Counted from the stretch's first letter, positions 26,853 to 36,402 are shown. The stretch is 64,000 bases of DNA from Paenibacillus catalpae (GCF_900112695.1 NZ_FOMT01000002.1:1037876-1101875), one strand, 5' to 3'. Notes: a model not told the origin generated them from the letters alone. Numbers and translations are program-made.

Positions 26853-26981
26853 GCGGTCAACGGTTAGCAGCGTATGCCAGGCACAATAAAAATCTACTTC
26901 ATAGAGAATCTTCACACGGTATGGATTCAAGTTCGTCGTAGGTAAGTTGTGACAAGCAAACCCAATAATAGGAGGTAGATT

Positions 26982-27617
26982 ATGTTTAAGTTTAAAAAGA
27001 AGGTTATGACAGCAGTACTGGCAGCTTCTATGAGTATCGGTTTATTCGCGGCAACGGCTAATGCAGCAACAGACTACTGGCAGAACTGGACAGATGGCGG
27101 CGGAACGGTAAACGCGGTTAACGGTTCCGGCGGCAACTATAGCGTTAATTGGTCGAATACCGGCAACTTCGTTGTAGGTAAAGGCTGGAATACGGGCTCT
27201 GCCTCCAGAGTAATCAACTACAATGCTGGCGTATGGGCGCCAAGCGGCAATGGCTATCTGACTCTGTACGGATGGACTAGAAACTCCCTCATCGAATATT
27301 ACGTGGTTGACAGCTGGGGTACTTACCGCCCTACCGGATCGTATAAAGGCACGGTAAGCAGCGACGGCGGAACGTACGACATCTACACGACGCAGCGCGT
27401 TAACGCACCTTCCATTGACGGCACGGCTACCTTTACGCAGTACTGGAGCGTCCGCCAATCCAAGAGAGCGACCGGCAGCAACGTCGCCATCACGTTCAGC
27501 AACCATGTTAACGCATGGAAAAGCAAAGGCATGAACCTGGGCAGCAGCTGGTCTTATCAGGTTCTCGCGACAGAAGGCTATCAAAGCAGCGGCAGCTCGA
27601 ACGTAACGGTGTGGTAG
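26982..27617 (+). CDS. xynA: Secreted endo-1,4-beta-xylanase, GH11
   Basis: A 211-residue secreted enzyme: signal peptide to about residue 28 (ending ATANA) and a GH11 jelly-roll catalytic domain. It cuts beta-1,4 bonds inside xylan outside the cell. The catalytic glutamates are visible in [15 protein letters not shown] and [15 protein letters not shown]. The sequence is close throughout to Bacillus subtilis XynA (for example [29 protein letters not shown]). AGGAGG lies 8 bases before the ATG. Transcription is from a TATAAT promoter under a cre site, with a 5' SD-like stabiliser candidate. It has no carbohydrate-binding module and is monocistronic. Confidence 0.97.
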   Translation: MFKFKKKVMTAVLAASMSIGLFAATANAATDYWQNWTDGGGTVNAVNGSGGNYSVNWSNTGNFVVGKGWNTGSASRVINYNAGVWAPSGNGYLTLYGWTRNSLIEYYVVDSWGTYRPTGSYKGTVSSDGGTYDIYTTQRVNAPSIDGTATFTQYWSVRQSKRATGSNVAITFSNHVNAWKSKGMNLGSSWSYQVLATEGYQSSGSSNVTVW

Positions 27618-27670
27618 CACGACTACGGACGAGAGCCTGACTGTTTTAACCATATTATTTAAAAATGAAC

Positions 27671-27712
27671 GAAGGCCGGCCGGTCTCCCTGACGGCGGCC
27701 TTCTATATTTCT
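27671..27712 (+). terminator. Terminator of xynA
   Basis: GAAGGCCG (27671-27678) pairs with CGGCCTTC (27696-27703); a modest T-rich tail follows. Confidence 0.7.
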
Positions 27713-27733
27713 GACGCTTAAAGGAGATAATCG

Positions 27734-28636
27734 ATGAAAAAGCTTGTAACGTGCTCTCTATTAGCGGCAATGGTCGTGATCAGCGCTTGCTCGCAGCAAG
27801 AGCAGCCCCAAAAGACGGAAAAGGCTGCAGCCGTTAAACAAACGGCCGCGAAGCAGCCTGCCCAGACGGATAACCAGAATAACTTTGTGCTGGTCAAAGG
27901 CGGAGCTTTCGTAAGCACCAAGTCCAGCTATTACGGACAAGATCTGAAGCTCCCGGATTTTTATATCGGCAAATACGAGGTTACTCAGAAAGAATGGGTA
28001 GACGTGATGGGGAGCAACCCGTCCCAATTCCAAGGCGGCAAGCTGCCGGTTGAGATGGTAAGCTGGTATGACGTGATCGAATTTTGCAATGCCAAAAGCA
28101 TAAAAGAAGGCCTTAAGCCTTATTACAATATAGACAAGAATACGAAAGACCCGAATAATAAGAGTGAGAACGATCAGCTCAAATGGACCGTTACGATTAA
28201 CGAGGGAGCCAGTGGTTACCGGCTGCCGACAGATGCGGAATGGGAATATGCCGCAAGCGGAGGGCAGCTCAGCAAGAGCTACACCTACAGCGGAAGCAAC
28301 AATATTAATGAAATTGCCTGGTACTGGAGAAATGCCGGGGACAAGTATTTAGACGGAGACTGGACCTGGCCTGCGATCGAAAACAACCATGATACGACCA
28401 AAACGATTGGCATCAAGAAGCCAAACGAGTTAGGCTTGTATGATATGACCGGAAATGTACGGGAATGGTGCTGGGACTGGTACGAGGATGCGGAGATTCC
28501 AAGCGGTGCATTGCGTGTCGTGAAAGGCGGCGGCTGGATTGGTGATGTCGGCAGCGCCGAGTCAGACTTTCAGGGCAAGTTCGAGCCAAACGGCTTTGGA
28601 CCCGATCAAGGCTTTCGCCTAGTCCGCGGGGAGTAA
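27734..28636 (+). CDS. Lipoprotein with formylglycine-generating-enzyme (SUMF1) domain
   Basis: A 300-residue lipoprotein: hydrophobic signal with lipobox VISAC (Cys near residue 19), a Lys/Gln-rich linker to about residue 50, then a SUMF1/FGE-sulfatase fold. Signatures: FYIGKYEVTQKEWVDVMGSNPS, PVEMVSWYDVIEFCNA, YRLPTDAEWEYAASGG, DMTGNVREWCWDWY and RVVKGGGW ... GFRLVRGE. In true FGEs two cysteines near the C-terminus oxidise a sulfatase cysteine; I see no such CxxxxC pair here, so it may be a binding or structural member of the fold. No sulfatase gene is nearby. AAAGGAG precedes the start. It lies behind the xylanase but is separated from it by a terminator. Confidence 0.85.
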   Translation: MKKLVTCSLLAAMVVISACSQQEQPQKTEKAAAVKQTAAKQPAQTDNQNNFVLVKGGAFVSTKSSYYGQDLKLPDFYIGKYEVTQKEWVDVMGSNPSQFQGGKLPVEMVSWYDVIEFCNAKSIKEGLKPYYNIDKNTKDPNNKSENDQLKWTVTINEGASGYRLPTDAEWEYAASGGQLSKSYTYSGSNNINEIAWYWRNAGDKYLDGDWTWPAIENNHDTTKTIGIKKPNELGLYDMTGNVREWCWDWYEDAEIPSGALRVVKGGGWIGDVGSAESDFQGKFEPNGFGPDQGFRLVRGE

Positions 28637-28667
28637 ACCGTGATTAGATATACTGATAGAATGGAAT

Positions 28668-28727
28668 AAAAGCACATCACATCGGGAACTTTTTTGGAAC
28701 ACGGTGCAGATGTGATGTGCTTTTTGT
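28668..28727 (+). terminator. Terminator after the SUMF1-domain gene
   Basis: AAAAGCACATCACATC (28668-28683) and GATGTGATGTGCTTTT (28709-28724), perfect 16-bp stem, then a T run. Confidence 0.93.
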
Positions 28728-28744
28728 GTTGAGGAGGAAGGTTC

Positions 28745-29068
28745 ATGCCGGTCTACAATAAGCTTGTTCGCGATTTAATTCCTCAAGTGATAGAATCTAC
28801 GGGGAAAGAATATCGTACTCGTATTCTGGATGACAATGAGTATAAGGATGAATTAAGGATCAAGCTCAAGGAAGAGTCGGAAGAATATTTCTCCGCGGAA
28901 GGTCAGCAGGAATCGCTTGAAGAGCTGGCGGATCTGCTTGAGGTTATTCGCGCACTGGCCGCAGCGCATGGTGCCTCCTGGGAGCAGCTTGAAGAGATAA
29001 GGGAGAAGAAGGCTGAAGCACGCGGCGGCTTTCAAGACAAAATCTATTTAATTGATGCAGGAGGATAA
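28745..29068 (+). CDS. MazG-like all-alpha NTP pyrophosphohydrolase
   Basis: A 107-residue protein of the all-alpha NTP pyrophosphatase group, often annotated phosphoribosyl-ATP pyrophosphohydrolase-like. It begins YNKLVRDLIPQVI and has the EESEE ... EELADLLEVIRAL helix pair whose acidic residues bind Mg2+. The family hydrolyses (d)NTPs to NMPs and pyrophosphate, often for nucleotide-pool cleaning. It is not a his-operon enzyme: no his genes surround it. GAGGAGG precedes the start, and the next gene follows after 2 bases. Confidence 0.82.
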   Translation: MPVYNKLVRDLIPQVIESTGKEYRTRILDDNEYKDELRIKLKEESEEYFSAEGQQESLEELADLLEVIRALAAAHGASWEQLEEIREKKAEARGGFQDKIYLIDAGG

Positions 29069-29070
29069 AA

Positions 29071-29526
29071 ATGACGGATACGACGTTTGCCTATACCACT
29101 TACATAGCTGCGACACCAGAGAAGCTTTGGGAAGCTTTGACGAGCAGCGAGTATACCGAGAAATATTTTTTCGGCAGCAGCATTCAATCCGACTGGCAAG
29201 TTGGTTCGAGCATTACTTATTCAAGGAACGGAGAGGTAACGGATTACGGAGTTATCCTGAAGTGTGAGCTTTTGCGTTTACTTTCATTCACATGGACCTA
29301 TGTCGTCGACAAAGCTGTTCGCGAGCAGCCGTCCAAGGTAACCTTTGCATTAACCACGCTGGATTCTGCCGTAAAGTTAACGCTTAAGCATGAAGATCTT
29401 CTTCCGGCGGACATTGTAGATCAAGAAGATACCTTTGAAGGAATCAACAATGGATGGCCGGCCATTCTGAGCAACTTGAAAAGCTTGCTCGAGACAGGGA
29501 AGACGCTGCCGCCTATATCCATATAA
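29071..29526 (+). CDS. SRPBCC/AHSA1-family protein
   Basis: A 151-residue protein of the START/SRPBCC fold, AHSA1 (activator of Hsp90 ATPase homologue) branch. It begins FAYTTYIAATPEKLWEALTSSEYTEKYFFG, the usual first strand and helix, and later has LSFTW, KVTFAL and GWPAILSNLKSLLETG, the long C-terminal helix lining the cavity. These proteins bind small hydrophobic ligands; the ligand here is unknown. GGAGG overlaps the end of the preceding gene, so the two are co-translated. Confidence 0.82.
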   Translation: MTDTTFAYTTYIAATPEKLWEALTSSEYTEKYFFGSSIQSDWQVGSSITYSRNGEVTDYGVILKCELLRLLSFTWTYVVDKAVREQPSKVTFALTTLDSAVKLTLKHEDLLPADIVDQEDTFEGINNGWPAILSNLKSLLETGKTLPPISI

Positions 29527-29543
29527 CTTAACTTGCAGGAACG

Positions 29544-30206
29544 ATGGTGACTATGAAGATTCAGTTAGACAACCAAACGATAGATATTAACGTCCTCTAC
29601 GGCGTGAGGAAGAAGCTTGCCATTGAGAAGGATGCGATGGGACACATCACGGTGAAGGCTCCCAATGATACAAACGATGAAGTGATCGAACGAGCGGTGA
29701 AGCAGCATGAGAAAGAAATTCTGAGCAGGCTGCAGGCAATCGCGAAAGCGCAGGCAGCGCCAAAGCCAAGAGAGTATCAGGACGAGGGGAAGTTCCTTCA
29801 TCTAGGCAAGTATTATGCTCTCCAAGAACTGATCGAGACGGAAGGCTTGACCGAAGAAGAGCTGAAGCTCAATCTCCGGAAGTTCTACTTCGCCAGCTGC
29901 AAGAAGGTTATAGTGGCGCGGATCAAGCCGTATCAGGTTATGCTGAAAGTGAAGCCCAAGTCGATAGACATTGTAGAGTCAGCGACCAAGTGGGGCAGCT
30001 GCAGCTCCAGCAAAAAGCTCACCTTCAACTACCGCCTTGCGATGGCCCCGCTGGAAGTGATCGACTATGTCATTGTCCATGAGCTCTGCCACCTCTCGCA
30101 TATGAATCATGACCGCTCCTTCTGGCGTCTGGTAGGAAGCATCATGCCTGACTACAAGGACAAGGAAGCGTATTTGGCCCGGCACGGGCATGCCATGACG
30201 CTGTAA
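29544..30206 (+). CDS. YgjP-like (DUF45/WLM) metallopeptidase-fold protein
   Basis: A 220-residue protein with a zinc site HELCHLSHMNHDRSFW (HExxH plus a third His), the signature of the YgjP/DUF45 group. The N-terminal part has short beta strands and a helical arm (IERAVKQHEKEILSRL), then KWGSCSSSKKLTFNYRLAMAP, a strongly conserved segment. It is predicted to be a cytoplasmic zinc protease-like protein; no substrate is known. Starts at 29544 and 29553 are both possible; AGGA lies at 29537-29540. A strong terminator follows, ending the small three-gene group. Confidence 0.85.
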   Translation: MVTMKIQLDNQTIDINVLYGVRKKLAIEKDAMGHITVKAPNDTNDEVIERAVKQHEKEILSRLQAIAKAQAAPKPREYQDEGKFLHLGKYYALQELIETEGLTEEELKLNLRKFYFASCKKVIVARIKPYQVMLKVKPKSIDIVESATKWGSCSSSKKLTFNYRLAMAPLEVIDYVIVHELCHLSHMNHDRSFWRLVGSIMPDYKDKEAYLARHGHAMTL

Positions 30207-30277
30207 TTGCCATGTTTTTGTATATAGACATGAATGTTGGAATGAATCAGTATAATATTGGAGCAATCTGTTTAAAA

Positions 30278-30305
30278 GGGAGAGAGAGGAATCTCTCTCT
30301 TTTTT
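30278..30305 (+). terminator. Terminator of the small-enzyme group
   Basis: AGAGAGAG, loop GAAT, CTCTCTCT, then TTTTT. Confidence 0.93.
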
Positions 30306-30485
30306 ATGCCAAGGAAACCTCAAACGTTGTCGAATTTAGCAGAATTAACAATCCTTTAGTGCTATGATAAATCTATTGACAGATTTGATAGAAACTTAAG
30401 GCCCATTCTCACGAAGTATGAATAATCACCTATAGCTCAAACGCGGCTATTTTTGTGAGGATTCATTTTAGGAGGTACGATCCCT

Positions 30486-33400
30486 TTGGACAATAAACGT
30501 ATTTACTGCGACTGGTCATACAGCGAGATTGTCAATTACGGCATCCAGCAAAATCACGTACCGGTTGTCAGATCGATAGAAGTACATAATCCATCAGAAG
30601 AAGAGCTTCGTGACTTTACGGTCCGAATCACATCCGAGCCGGATTTCGCCTATGAGTGGAGCAAAACCTACGGTCACTTGCCCGCCGGCCAATCGCTGAA
30701 TCTGGGGACGATTAACCTGCAGATGTCGGCGTCATATCTGGCTAATCAATCCGAGCGCTTAACCGGAACGCTTACTCTGCAGGTGCTGCAGGGCGATTCG
30801 GAAATCTTTCGCGAGCGGGGCACGATCTCGGTACTCGCCTTTGATGAGTGGAGCGGCCTTGCCGTCCTGCCTGAATTAACGGCTGCTTTTGTCGTGCCGA
30901 ATCATCACCATATTGCCCAAGTCGTTCGGGAAGCGGCCGATATTTTGGCCAAATGGACCGGCAGCTCCTCGTTCACCGCTTATCAGAGCAAGGATCCGAA
31001 CAAGGTGCGGATTCAAGCTGCAGCGATCTATGCTGCCTTGCAGAACCGCAAGATCGCTTATTGCGTTGCTCCACCAAGCTTCGAGGTGATTGGTCAGCGC
31101 GTTCGTCTGCCGGAGACGATCTTTGCGCATCGGATGGGCAATTGCCTGGATTTATCCCTTCTGTATACCGCTTGCCTGGAGGCAGTAGGACTGCATCCGC
31201 TGCTTGTCTTTACGAAGGGGCATGCCTTCTCCGGTCTATGGCTGGAGGAAGAGACGTTTGCGGAAAGCGTTCAGGATGACGTCTCCGTTATAACGAAACG
31301 GATCGCGGTTGGGATGAACCAGATCTGCGTTGTGGAGTCGACGGCTTTTGTAGAGGGAGATCCGGCGAGCTTTGATCAGGCGGTTGTCCTGGCAGAAAAG
31401 CATCTGCAGGACCCTGATCAATTCGACTGCGTGCTGGATATCCGAAGAGCCCGTGCTGCGGCAGTGCGTCCTCTGCCGATTCGGACGGCTACGCCTGAAG
31501 GCTGGATCATTGAGCCGCAAGCCGTGACGCCGGCTGAACAGGATGCTGCTGCACCTGGGCTTGTTGATATTTTAGAGAAGCCGCTTGAAGTAGAGTCCTT
31601 GTCGCAATCCCCAAGACAAAAGCAATGGGAACGGCGGCTGCTGGATCTGACGCTCCGGAATTCGCTGCTTAACTTCCGCTTGTCCAAATCGAGTATTCCG
31701 GTCATTACGGCTCAATTGGGAGATCTTGAGGATGCGCTGGCCGACGGCGAGGAATTCCAGTTGCTGGCGAAGCCAAATGACTGGCAGAACAACGGCCGGA
31801 ACGCGGATTTGTACCAGAGCATCAATAACGATCATCCGCTTGCCCAGCTTCTAAGAGAAGAGTTCAACCGGAAGCGTCTGCGCGTAGATCTGGATGCGGT
31901 TGAATTGGAAAGAAGAATGGTGCATCTCTACCGCTCGGCCAGAGTCTCTCTTGAGGAAAATGGCGCCAACACCCTGTATCTGGCGTTTGGCCTCCTGAAA
32001 TGGTATGAAACGCCCGTCAGCGAACTGCCTCGTTATGCGCCGATTGCCTTGATTCCGGTCGATATTATCCGGAAGTCTTCGCGTCAGGGCTATGTGGTTC
32101 GGGCGAGAGATGAAGAGCCGCAGATGAATATTACGTTGCTGGAAATGCTGAAGCAGGACTTTGGTATCGGCATTGACGGGCTTGATCCTCTCCCTAGAGA
32201 TGAGAAGGGGATTGCCTTGAAGCAGGTATTCCATGTTTTCCGGCATGCCTTGATTCAGGTGCCTAGATGGGATGTAGAAGAAACGGCGTATTTGGGCTTG
32301 TTCTCTTTCGGCCAATTTGTCATGTGGAATGATATCCGTACGCATGCAGATAAGCTTGCCCATAATAAAATTGTTGCCAGTCTGATGGATGGCCAGCTGA
32401 AATGGGAAGAGAAGCCAGAGGAGCCAACACCGCTTGATCTCGATCATCCGACAAGCCTATCGATTCCGATCAGCGCCGATTCCTCGCAGTTGTCGGCAAT
32501 CCGCGGCGCGGCAGCCGGCCAGAGCTTTGTGCTGCACGGTCCGCCGGGGACGGGCAAATCTCAGACCATTACGAATATGATCGCCAATGCGCTCGCGCAA
32601 GGGAAGCGGGTCTTGTTCGTCGCGGAAAAAATGGCGGCGTTATCCGTTGTACAGCGCAGGCTGGAGCAGATTGGACTAGGTCCGTTTTGCCTGGAGCTGC
32701 ATTCTAATAAAAGCACGAAAAAATCCGTCCTCGATCAATTAGCTGCCGCCATTGAAGCGAAGAAAATTCCGTCATCCGAATCGTGGCGCAGTCAGGCGGA
32801 CCGTTTGTTCCAGCTGAGGAATGAACTGAACGAATATGTGTCGGCCCTTCACCATAAGCATTCCTTTGGCTTGACCTTGTTCGAAGCCATCGCGGGGTAT
32901 GAACAGGCTGGAGAGGCTCCGGCAGTTGTTCATTTCAACGATGCTTCCATAGAAGCCTTAACGCCCGACAAGCTGATGGTGTGGAAGGATCTTGCGGCGC
33001 GACTGCAAATCGCGGGGGCAGAGTGCGGAGAGCCGCATCTTCATCCGTGGAGCGACTCCGATCTCACCACTTACACGCAGGTGGTAAAAACAGAAGCGGA
33101 TCTGGTGCTGAAGCGATATATGCCGTTGCTGGACCAGCAGCGTGATGCCATAAGCCAGGCTGCTGGCCGGTTCAAGCTGGATGCCGCGAGTCTCCGTTAC
33201 GAGCGCCTTCAGATGCTGGTTCAACTTTGCGAGCTGGCCAGCGGTGTCCCTGAGATTAAGCCAGCGTTGCTGCAGGCAGCGGATGTGGAAGAGGCTTTGG
33301 CTCAATTGAGGGCTACGGCCGAGCAAGGCAGACGGAGAGATCAATTGCGAGCAAAGGTATTGGCGAGATTCACGCCGGAAGTTACCAGACTTGATGCGAA

Positions 33401-36338
33401 ATCTGTTCTATCCGAATGGGATCGGGCAGAGCTGCAATGGTTCCTGCCGAAGTGGTCCGGGCAAAAGCGTATTTTCAAAATGCTGAAGGGCTTCGCCGCT
33501 AATGCCTCCCCGCTCTCCAAGGATCAGGTCAAACCGGCATTGGTCGAATTAACCGCCTGGCAGGAGGAAGAACGGAAGCTGAAGGAGATGAAGGGCAAAG
33601 CCGCCCCTTATCTTGGTCAGGCATGGGCTGATTCGGATGACGGCAAATGGGAGGAGCTTGCAGCCGCATGCGAGTGGGTTGAGAAGCTTCAAGCTTTGCT
33701 GGTGCAATGGTTCGGCAACCGAACCTCCGCGCATACGTCCAGACAGCAAATGACCGAGGTCCTCCTCGACGGACGTCACGATCAAGCTCAGCTGACCTCG
33801 CTGCAGGGGATTGTTTCTTTGGATCAACGGATCAAAGCGGATGAGAAGGAGCTTGCCCGTCTGCTGAACCTTTCTTTCGAGCAGCTGCAGGCCTCACAGA
33901 TGGCTGGCGAATGGCTTGTATTTATGACTGACAAGGCGAAGCTATGGTCAACGCATATCGACCGTCTGCGTGAATGGAGTACATGGCGCAGAGTCCGCGT
34001 TGAAGCGATGGAAACGGGCTTACAAACTCTTATTGCGCCATACGAGGAAGGACAAATTCCTAATCCTCAGCTTATTGCCGCGTTTGAAAGAGGGCTATAC
34101 AGATCGATTGCGAATTACATTATCGCTAGAGACAAGAGTCTGCTTGCCTTCTCGGGCAAGCTGTTCGAGGATACGATCGAGCGCTTCCGGGCAGCGGATC
34201 AGCACTATTTGACCTTAACGCAGCAGGAAATTGCCGCGCGCTTATCGGCCAAAATTCCGCAAATGTCGGTGGAAGCAGCTCAGAGCTCCGAGGCAGGCAT
34301 TTTGCAGCGGGCGATTCGAAGCGGTGGAAGAAATCTCTCCATCCGCAAGCTGTTCGAGACGATTCCTAATTTGCTGCCAAGGCTGACGCCTTGCATGCTG
34401 ATGAGTCCGATTTCGGCCGCGCAATATTTGGATCCGAATGGCGCCAAGTTTGATCTGGTTATATTCGATGAAGCGTCTCAGGTCCCTACGGCGCAGGCGG
34501 TAGGAGCACTCGCGAGAGGCCATCAGGCCGTTATCGTAGGAGATCCGAAGCAGCTTCCTCCAACAAGCTTCTTCTCGAAGAATTCGAGCGAAGCGGACGA
34601 GGAAGAAGCGCTGCAGGATATGGAGAGCATACTGGATGACTGCCTGGCGCTTGGCATGCCGGAGCGGCATCTGACCTGGCATTACCGAAGCCGGCATGAG
34701 AGCCTGATTGCCTTCAGCAACGCGCATTATTACGAGAACAAGCTGATGACGTTCCCGTCTCCGGATGAGCCGGTCTCAAGCGTCACCTTGATACCTGTGG
34801 AAGGGTATTATGACCGCGGGCGTTCGAAGCAGAACCGGGCGGAGGGCGAAGCTGTTGTGGCGGAGATGATCCGCAGGGTCAAGGATCCGGTATTGCGCAA
34901 GCGCAGTATAGGGGTGGTGACCTTCAGCTCCGTTCAGCAAACGTTGATTGAAGATTTGCTCGAGGAAGCGATGAAGCAGGATCAGGAACTGGATCTGTTA
35001 TTTGCTCAGCTGCCGGAGCCGATCTTTGTGAAAAACCTGGAGAACGTCCAAGGGGATGAACGGGACGTCATCCTGTTCTCCGTTGGATACGGACCGGATG
35101 CAACCGGTAAGGTGAATCTGAACTTTGGACCTCTGAACCGCCAGGGAGGCTGGCGCCGTCTGAACGTCGCCGTATCCCGTGCAAGGCATGAGATGCTGGT
35201 CTATTCGACGTTGATGTCTCATCATTTGAATGCCGGACGAATTAGCGCGCAGGGCGTGCTAGGCTTGAAAGCTTTCCTCGATTATGCGGAAAAAGGCCAA
35301 CGCGCGCTGCCGGCAAGCGTCGCATCCGAGCAAGTCTCGCTGGCGTCCAATCTTCACCGCAGCCTGGCTGCAGAGCTGAACGCACTTGGTTATGAGACGG
35401 AGCTGCATGTCGGGGCATCGGGCTACCGCATTGATATTGGCGTACTCGATCCCGTAAACAAAGGGCAATACGTGCTCGGAATCTTGCTTGACGGACCGAT
35501 GTACCGGGATGCGGGGGCCGCGCGTGATCGGGACATCCTGCGGGAGCAGGTGCTGGAGCAGCTTGGCTGGAGGCTCGTTCGGGTATGGAGCCCGGAATGG
35601 TGGGAAAACAAGGGCAATGTGATCCGTCAGGTGGTTGAAGGAATTCGGAAGGCCAAGGAAAGCACACGTCAGGCAGAGGTGCCTTCTGTTGTACCGACGG
35701 TAACGATTCATGCAGCAGAGCCTGCACCAATTCCAGAATCGTCTGAGACTGAAGTTGAGCAAGTGAAGCCCGGCAAGTCGGATACGAAAGCGTACATTCC
35801 TTGCCAGCTCGAACCGGTCTCGCTCGGAACGGATATGTTCTATTCTCCCGCTTCCACGGAGCTGATCCTTGGACAGATCAAGCAGGTCATCCGGGAAGAG
35901 GGGCCGATCAGCCGCAGTCTGCTGGCGAAGCGCGTGCTGCAGGCATGGGGAATTACCCGGCTTGGCGCGAAGCTGGATCAGCGTCTCTCCGATCTTATTG
36001 CCAGACTTAAGCCTGCGGAGAGTGTCTCGGACGGTGCCGTAGTCTACTGGCCGGAAGGAACGGAGCCTTCCCGCTATGATCTCTTCCGTGTTGCAACGGA
36101 TGAGGCAAGACGGTCGGCAGAGGAGCTGCCGGTAGAAGAAATAGCGGCTGCTGTGAAGGCGGTGCTTGCTTCTCAAATCAGCCTTCCGCAAGAAGATCTG
36201 GTTAGGCAGGTCGTGAAGCTGTTAGGCTACGCAAGATCAGGCAATGCGCTTGATCGGGTTATCCGAAGCGGTATCCAGAAAGCCATCGAGCTGGATTATG
36301 TGCAGTCCGGTGAGCAGGAACGAATCGTACTTAAATAA
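30486..36338 (+). CDS. DUF4011 SF1 helicase-nuclease fusion with transglutaminase-like domain (candidate defence protein)
   Basis: A 1,950-residue cytoplasmic protein starting at TTG 30486, 10 bases after AGGAGGT. In order: an N-terminal beta-rich region; a transglutaminase/cysteine-protease-like segment with NCLDLSLL (C220) and KGHAFSGLW (H246); a DUF4011 segment near 375-395 (WERRLLDLTLRNSLLNFR); an SF1 helicase with Walker A GPPGTGKS (685-692), a long helical insertion, Walker B VIFDEAS (1325-1331), GDPKQLPPTSFF, HYRSRHESLI and NVAVSRARHEM; a Vsr/MTES_1575-like nuclease fold (D1650, GILLDGPMYRD, WRLVRVWSPEWW); and a C-terminal DUF3320-like region (about 1775-1840). Helicase-nuclease fusions of this kind are catalogued as anti-phage candidates. 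The gene stands alone and has normal GC for the host, so recent transfer is not evident. Confidence 0.85.
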   Translation: MDNKRIYCDWSYSEIVNYGIQQNHVPVVRSIEVHNPSEEELRDFTVRITSEPDFAYEWSKTYGHLPAGQSLNLGTINLQMSASYLANQSERLTGTLTLQVLQGDSEIFRERGTISVLAFDEWSGLAVLPELTAAFVVPNHHHIAQVVREAADILAKWTGSSSFTAYQSKDPNKVRIQAAAIYAALQNRKIAYCVAPPSFEVIGQRVRLPETIFAHRMGNCLDLSLLYTACLEAVGLHPLLVFTKGHAFSGLWLEEETFAESVQDDVSVITKRIAVGMNQICVVESTAFVEGDPASFDQAVVLAEKHLQDPDQFDCVLDIRRARAAAVRPLPIRTATPEGWIIEPQAVTPAEQDAAAPGLVDILEKPLEVESLSQSPRQKQWERRLLDLTLRNSLLNFRLSKSSIPVITAQLGDLEDALADGEEFQLLAKPNDWQNNGRNADLYQSINNDHPLAQLLREEFNRKRLRVDLDAVELERRMVHLYRSARVSLEENGANTLYLAFGLLKWYETPVSELPRYAPIALIPVDIIRKSSRQGYVVRARDEEPQMNITLLEMLKQDFGIGIDGLDPLPRDEKGIALKQVFHVFRHALIQVPRWDVEETAYLGLFSFGQFVMWNDIRTHADKLAHNKIVASLMDGQLKWEEKPEEPTPLDLDHPTSLSIPISADSSQLSAIRGAAAGQSFVLHGPPGTGKSQTITNMIANALAQGKRVLFVAEKMAALSVVQRRLEQIGLGPFCLELHSNKSTKKSVLDQLAAAIEAKKIPSSESWRSQADRLFQLRNELNEYVSALHHKHSFGLTLFEAIAGYEQAGEAPAVVHFNDASIEALTPDKLMVWKDLAARLQIAGAECGEPHLHPWSDSDLTTYTQVVKTEADLVLKRYMPLLDQQRDAISQAAGRFKLDAASLRYERLQMLVQLCELASGVPEIKPALLQAADVEEALAQLRATAEQGRRRDQLRAKVLARFTPEVTRLDAKSVLSEWDRAELQWFLPKWSGQKRIFKMLKGFAANASPLSKDQVKPALVELTAWQEEERKLKEMKGKAAPYLGQAWADSDDGKWEELAAACEWVEKLQALLVQWFGNRTSAHTSRQQMTEVLLDGRHDQAQLTSLQGIVSLDQRIKADEKELARLLNLSFEQLQASQMAGEWLVFMTDKAKLWSTHIDRLREWSTWRRVRVEAMETGLQTLIAPYEEGQIPNPQLIAAFERGLYRSIANYIIARDKSLLAFSGKLFEDTIERFRAADQHYLTLTQQEIAARLSAKIPQMSVEAAQSSEAGILQRAIRSGGRNLSIRKLFETIPNLLPRLTPCMLMSPISAAQYLDPNGAKFDLVIFDEASQVPTAQAVGALARGHQAVIVGDPKQLPPTSFFSKNSSEADEEEALQDMESILDDCLALGMPERHLTWHYRSRHESLIAFSNAHYYENKLMTFPSPDEPVSSVTLIPVEGYYDRGRSKQNRAEGEAVVAEMIRRVKDPVLRKRSIGVVTFSSVQQTLIEDLLEEAMKQDQELDLLFAQLPEPIFVKNLENVQGDERDVILFSVGYGPDATGKVNLNFGPLNRQGGWRRLNVAVSRARHEMLVYSTLMSHHLNAGRISAQGVLGLKAFLDYAEKGQRALPASVASEQVSLASNLHRSLAAELNALGYETELHVGASGYRIDIGVLDPVNKGQYVLGILLDGPMYRDAGAARDRDILREQVLEQLGWRLVRVWSPEWWENKGNVIRQVVEGIRKAKESTRQAEVPSVVPTVTIHAAEPAPIPESSETEVEQVKPGKSDTKAYIPCQLEPVSLGTDMFYSPASTELILGQIKQVIREEGPISRSLLAKRVLQAWGITRLGAKLDQRLSDLIARLKPAESVSDGAVVYWPEGTEPSRYDLFRVATDEARRSAEELPVEEIAAAVKAVLASQISLPQEDLVRQVVKLLGYARSGNALDRVIRSGIQKAIELDYVQSGEQERIVLK

Positions 36339-36348
36339 GGCAAAAAGC

Positions 36349-36391
36349 AATGACCGCATACGTCTCGTATGACGGTCATTTTCTTTTTTTT
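36349..36391 (+). terminator. Terminator of the helicase gene
   Basis: AATGACCG pairs with CGGTCATT, with an inner ATAC / GTAT, followed by a long T run. Confidence 0.92.
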
Positions 36392-36402
36392 CCAAAATGG
36401 AC

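Noticed and set aside
26875..26946. Small open frame (23 codons) in the xynA leader
   Set aside because: Its ATG lies over 20 bases from the SD-like sequence, too far for normal initiation, and the peptide resembles nothing.
28745..29068. HisE (phosphoribosyl-ATP pyrophosphatase) of histidine synthesis
   Set aside because: The N-terminus and context fit the broader MazG-like group; no his genes are nearby.
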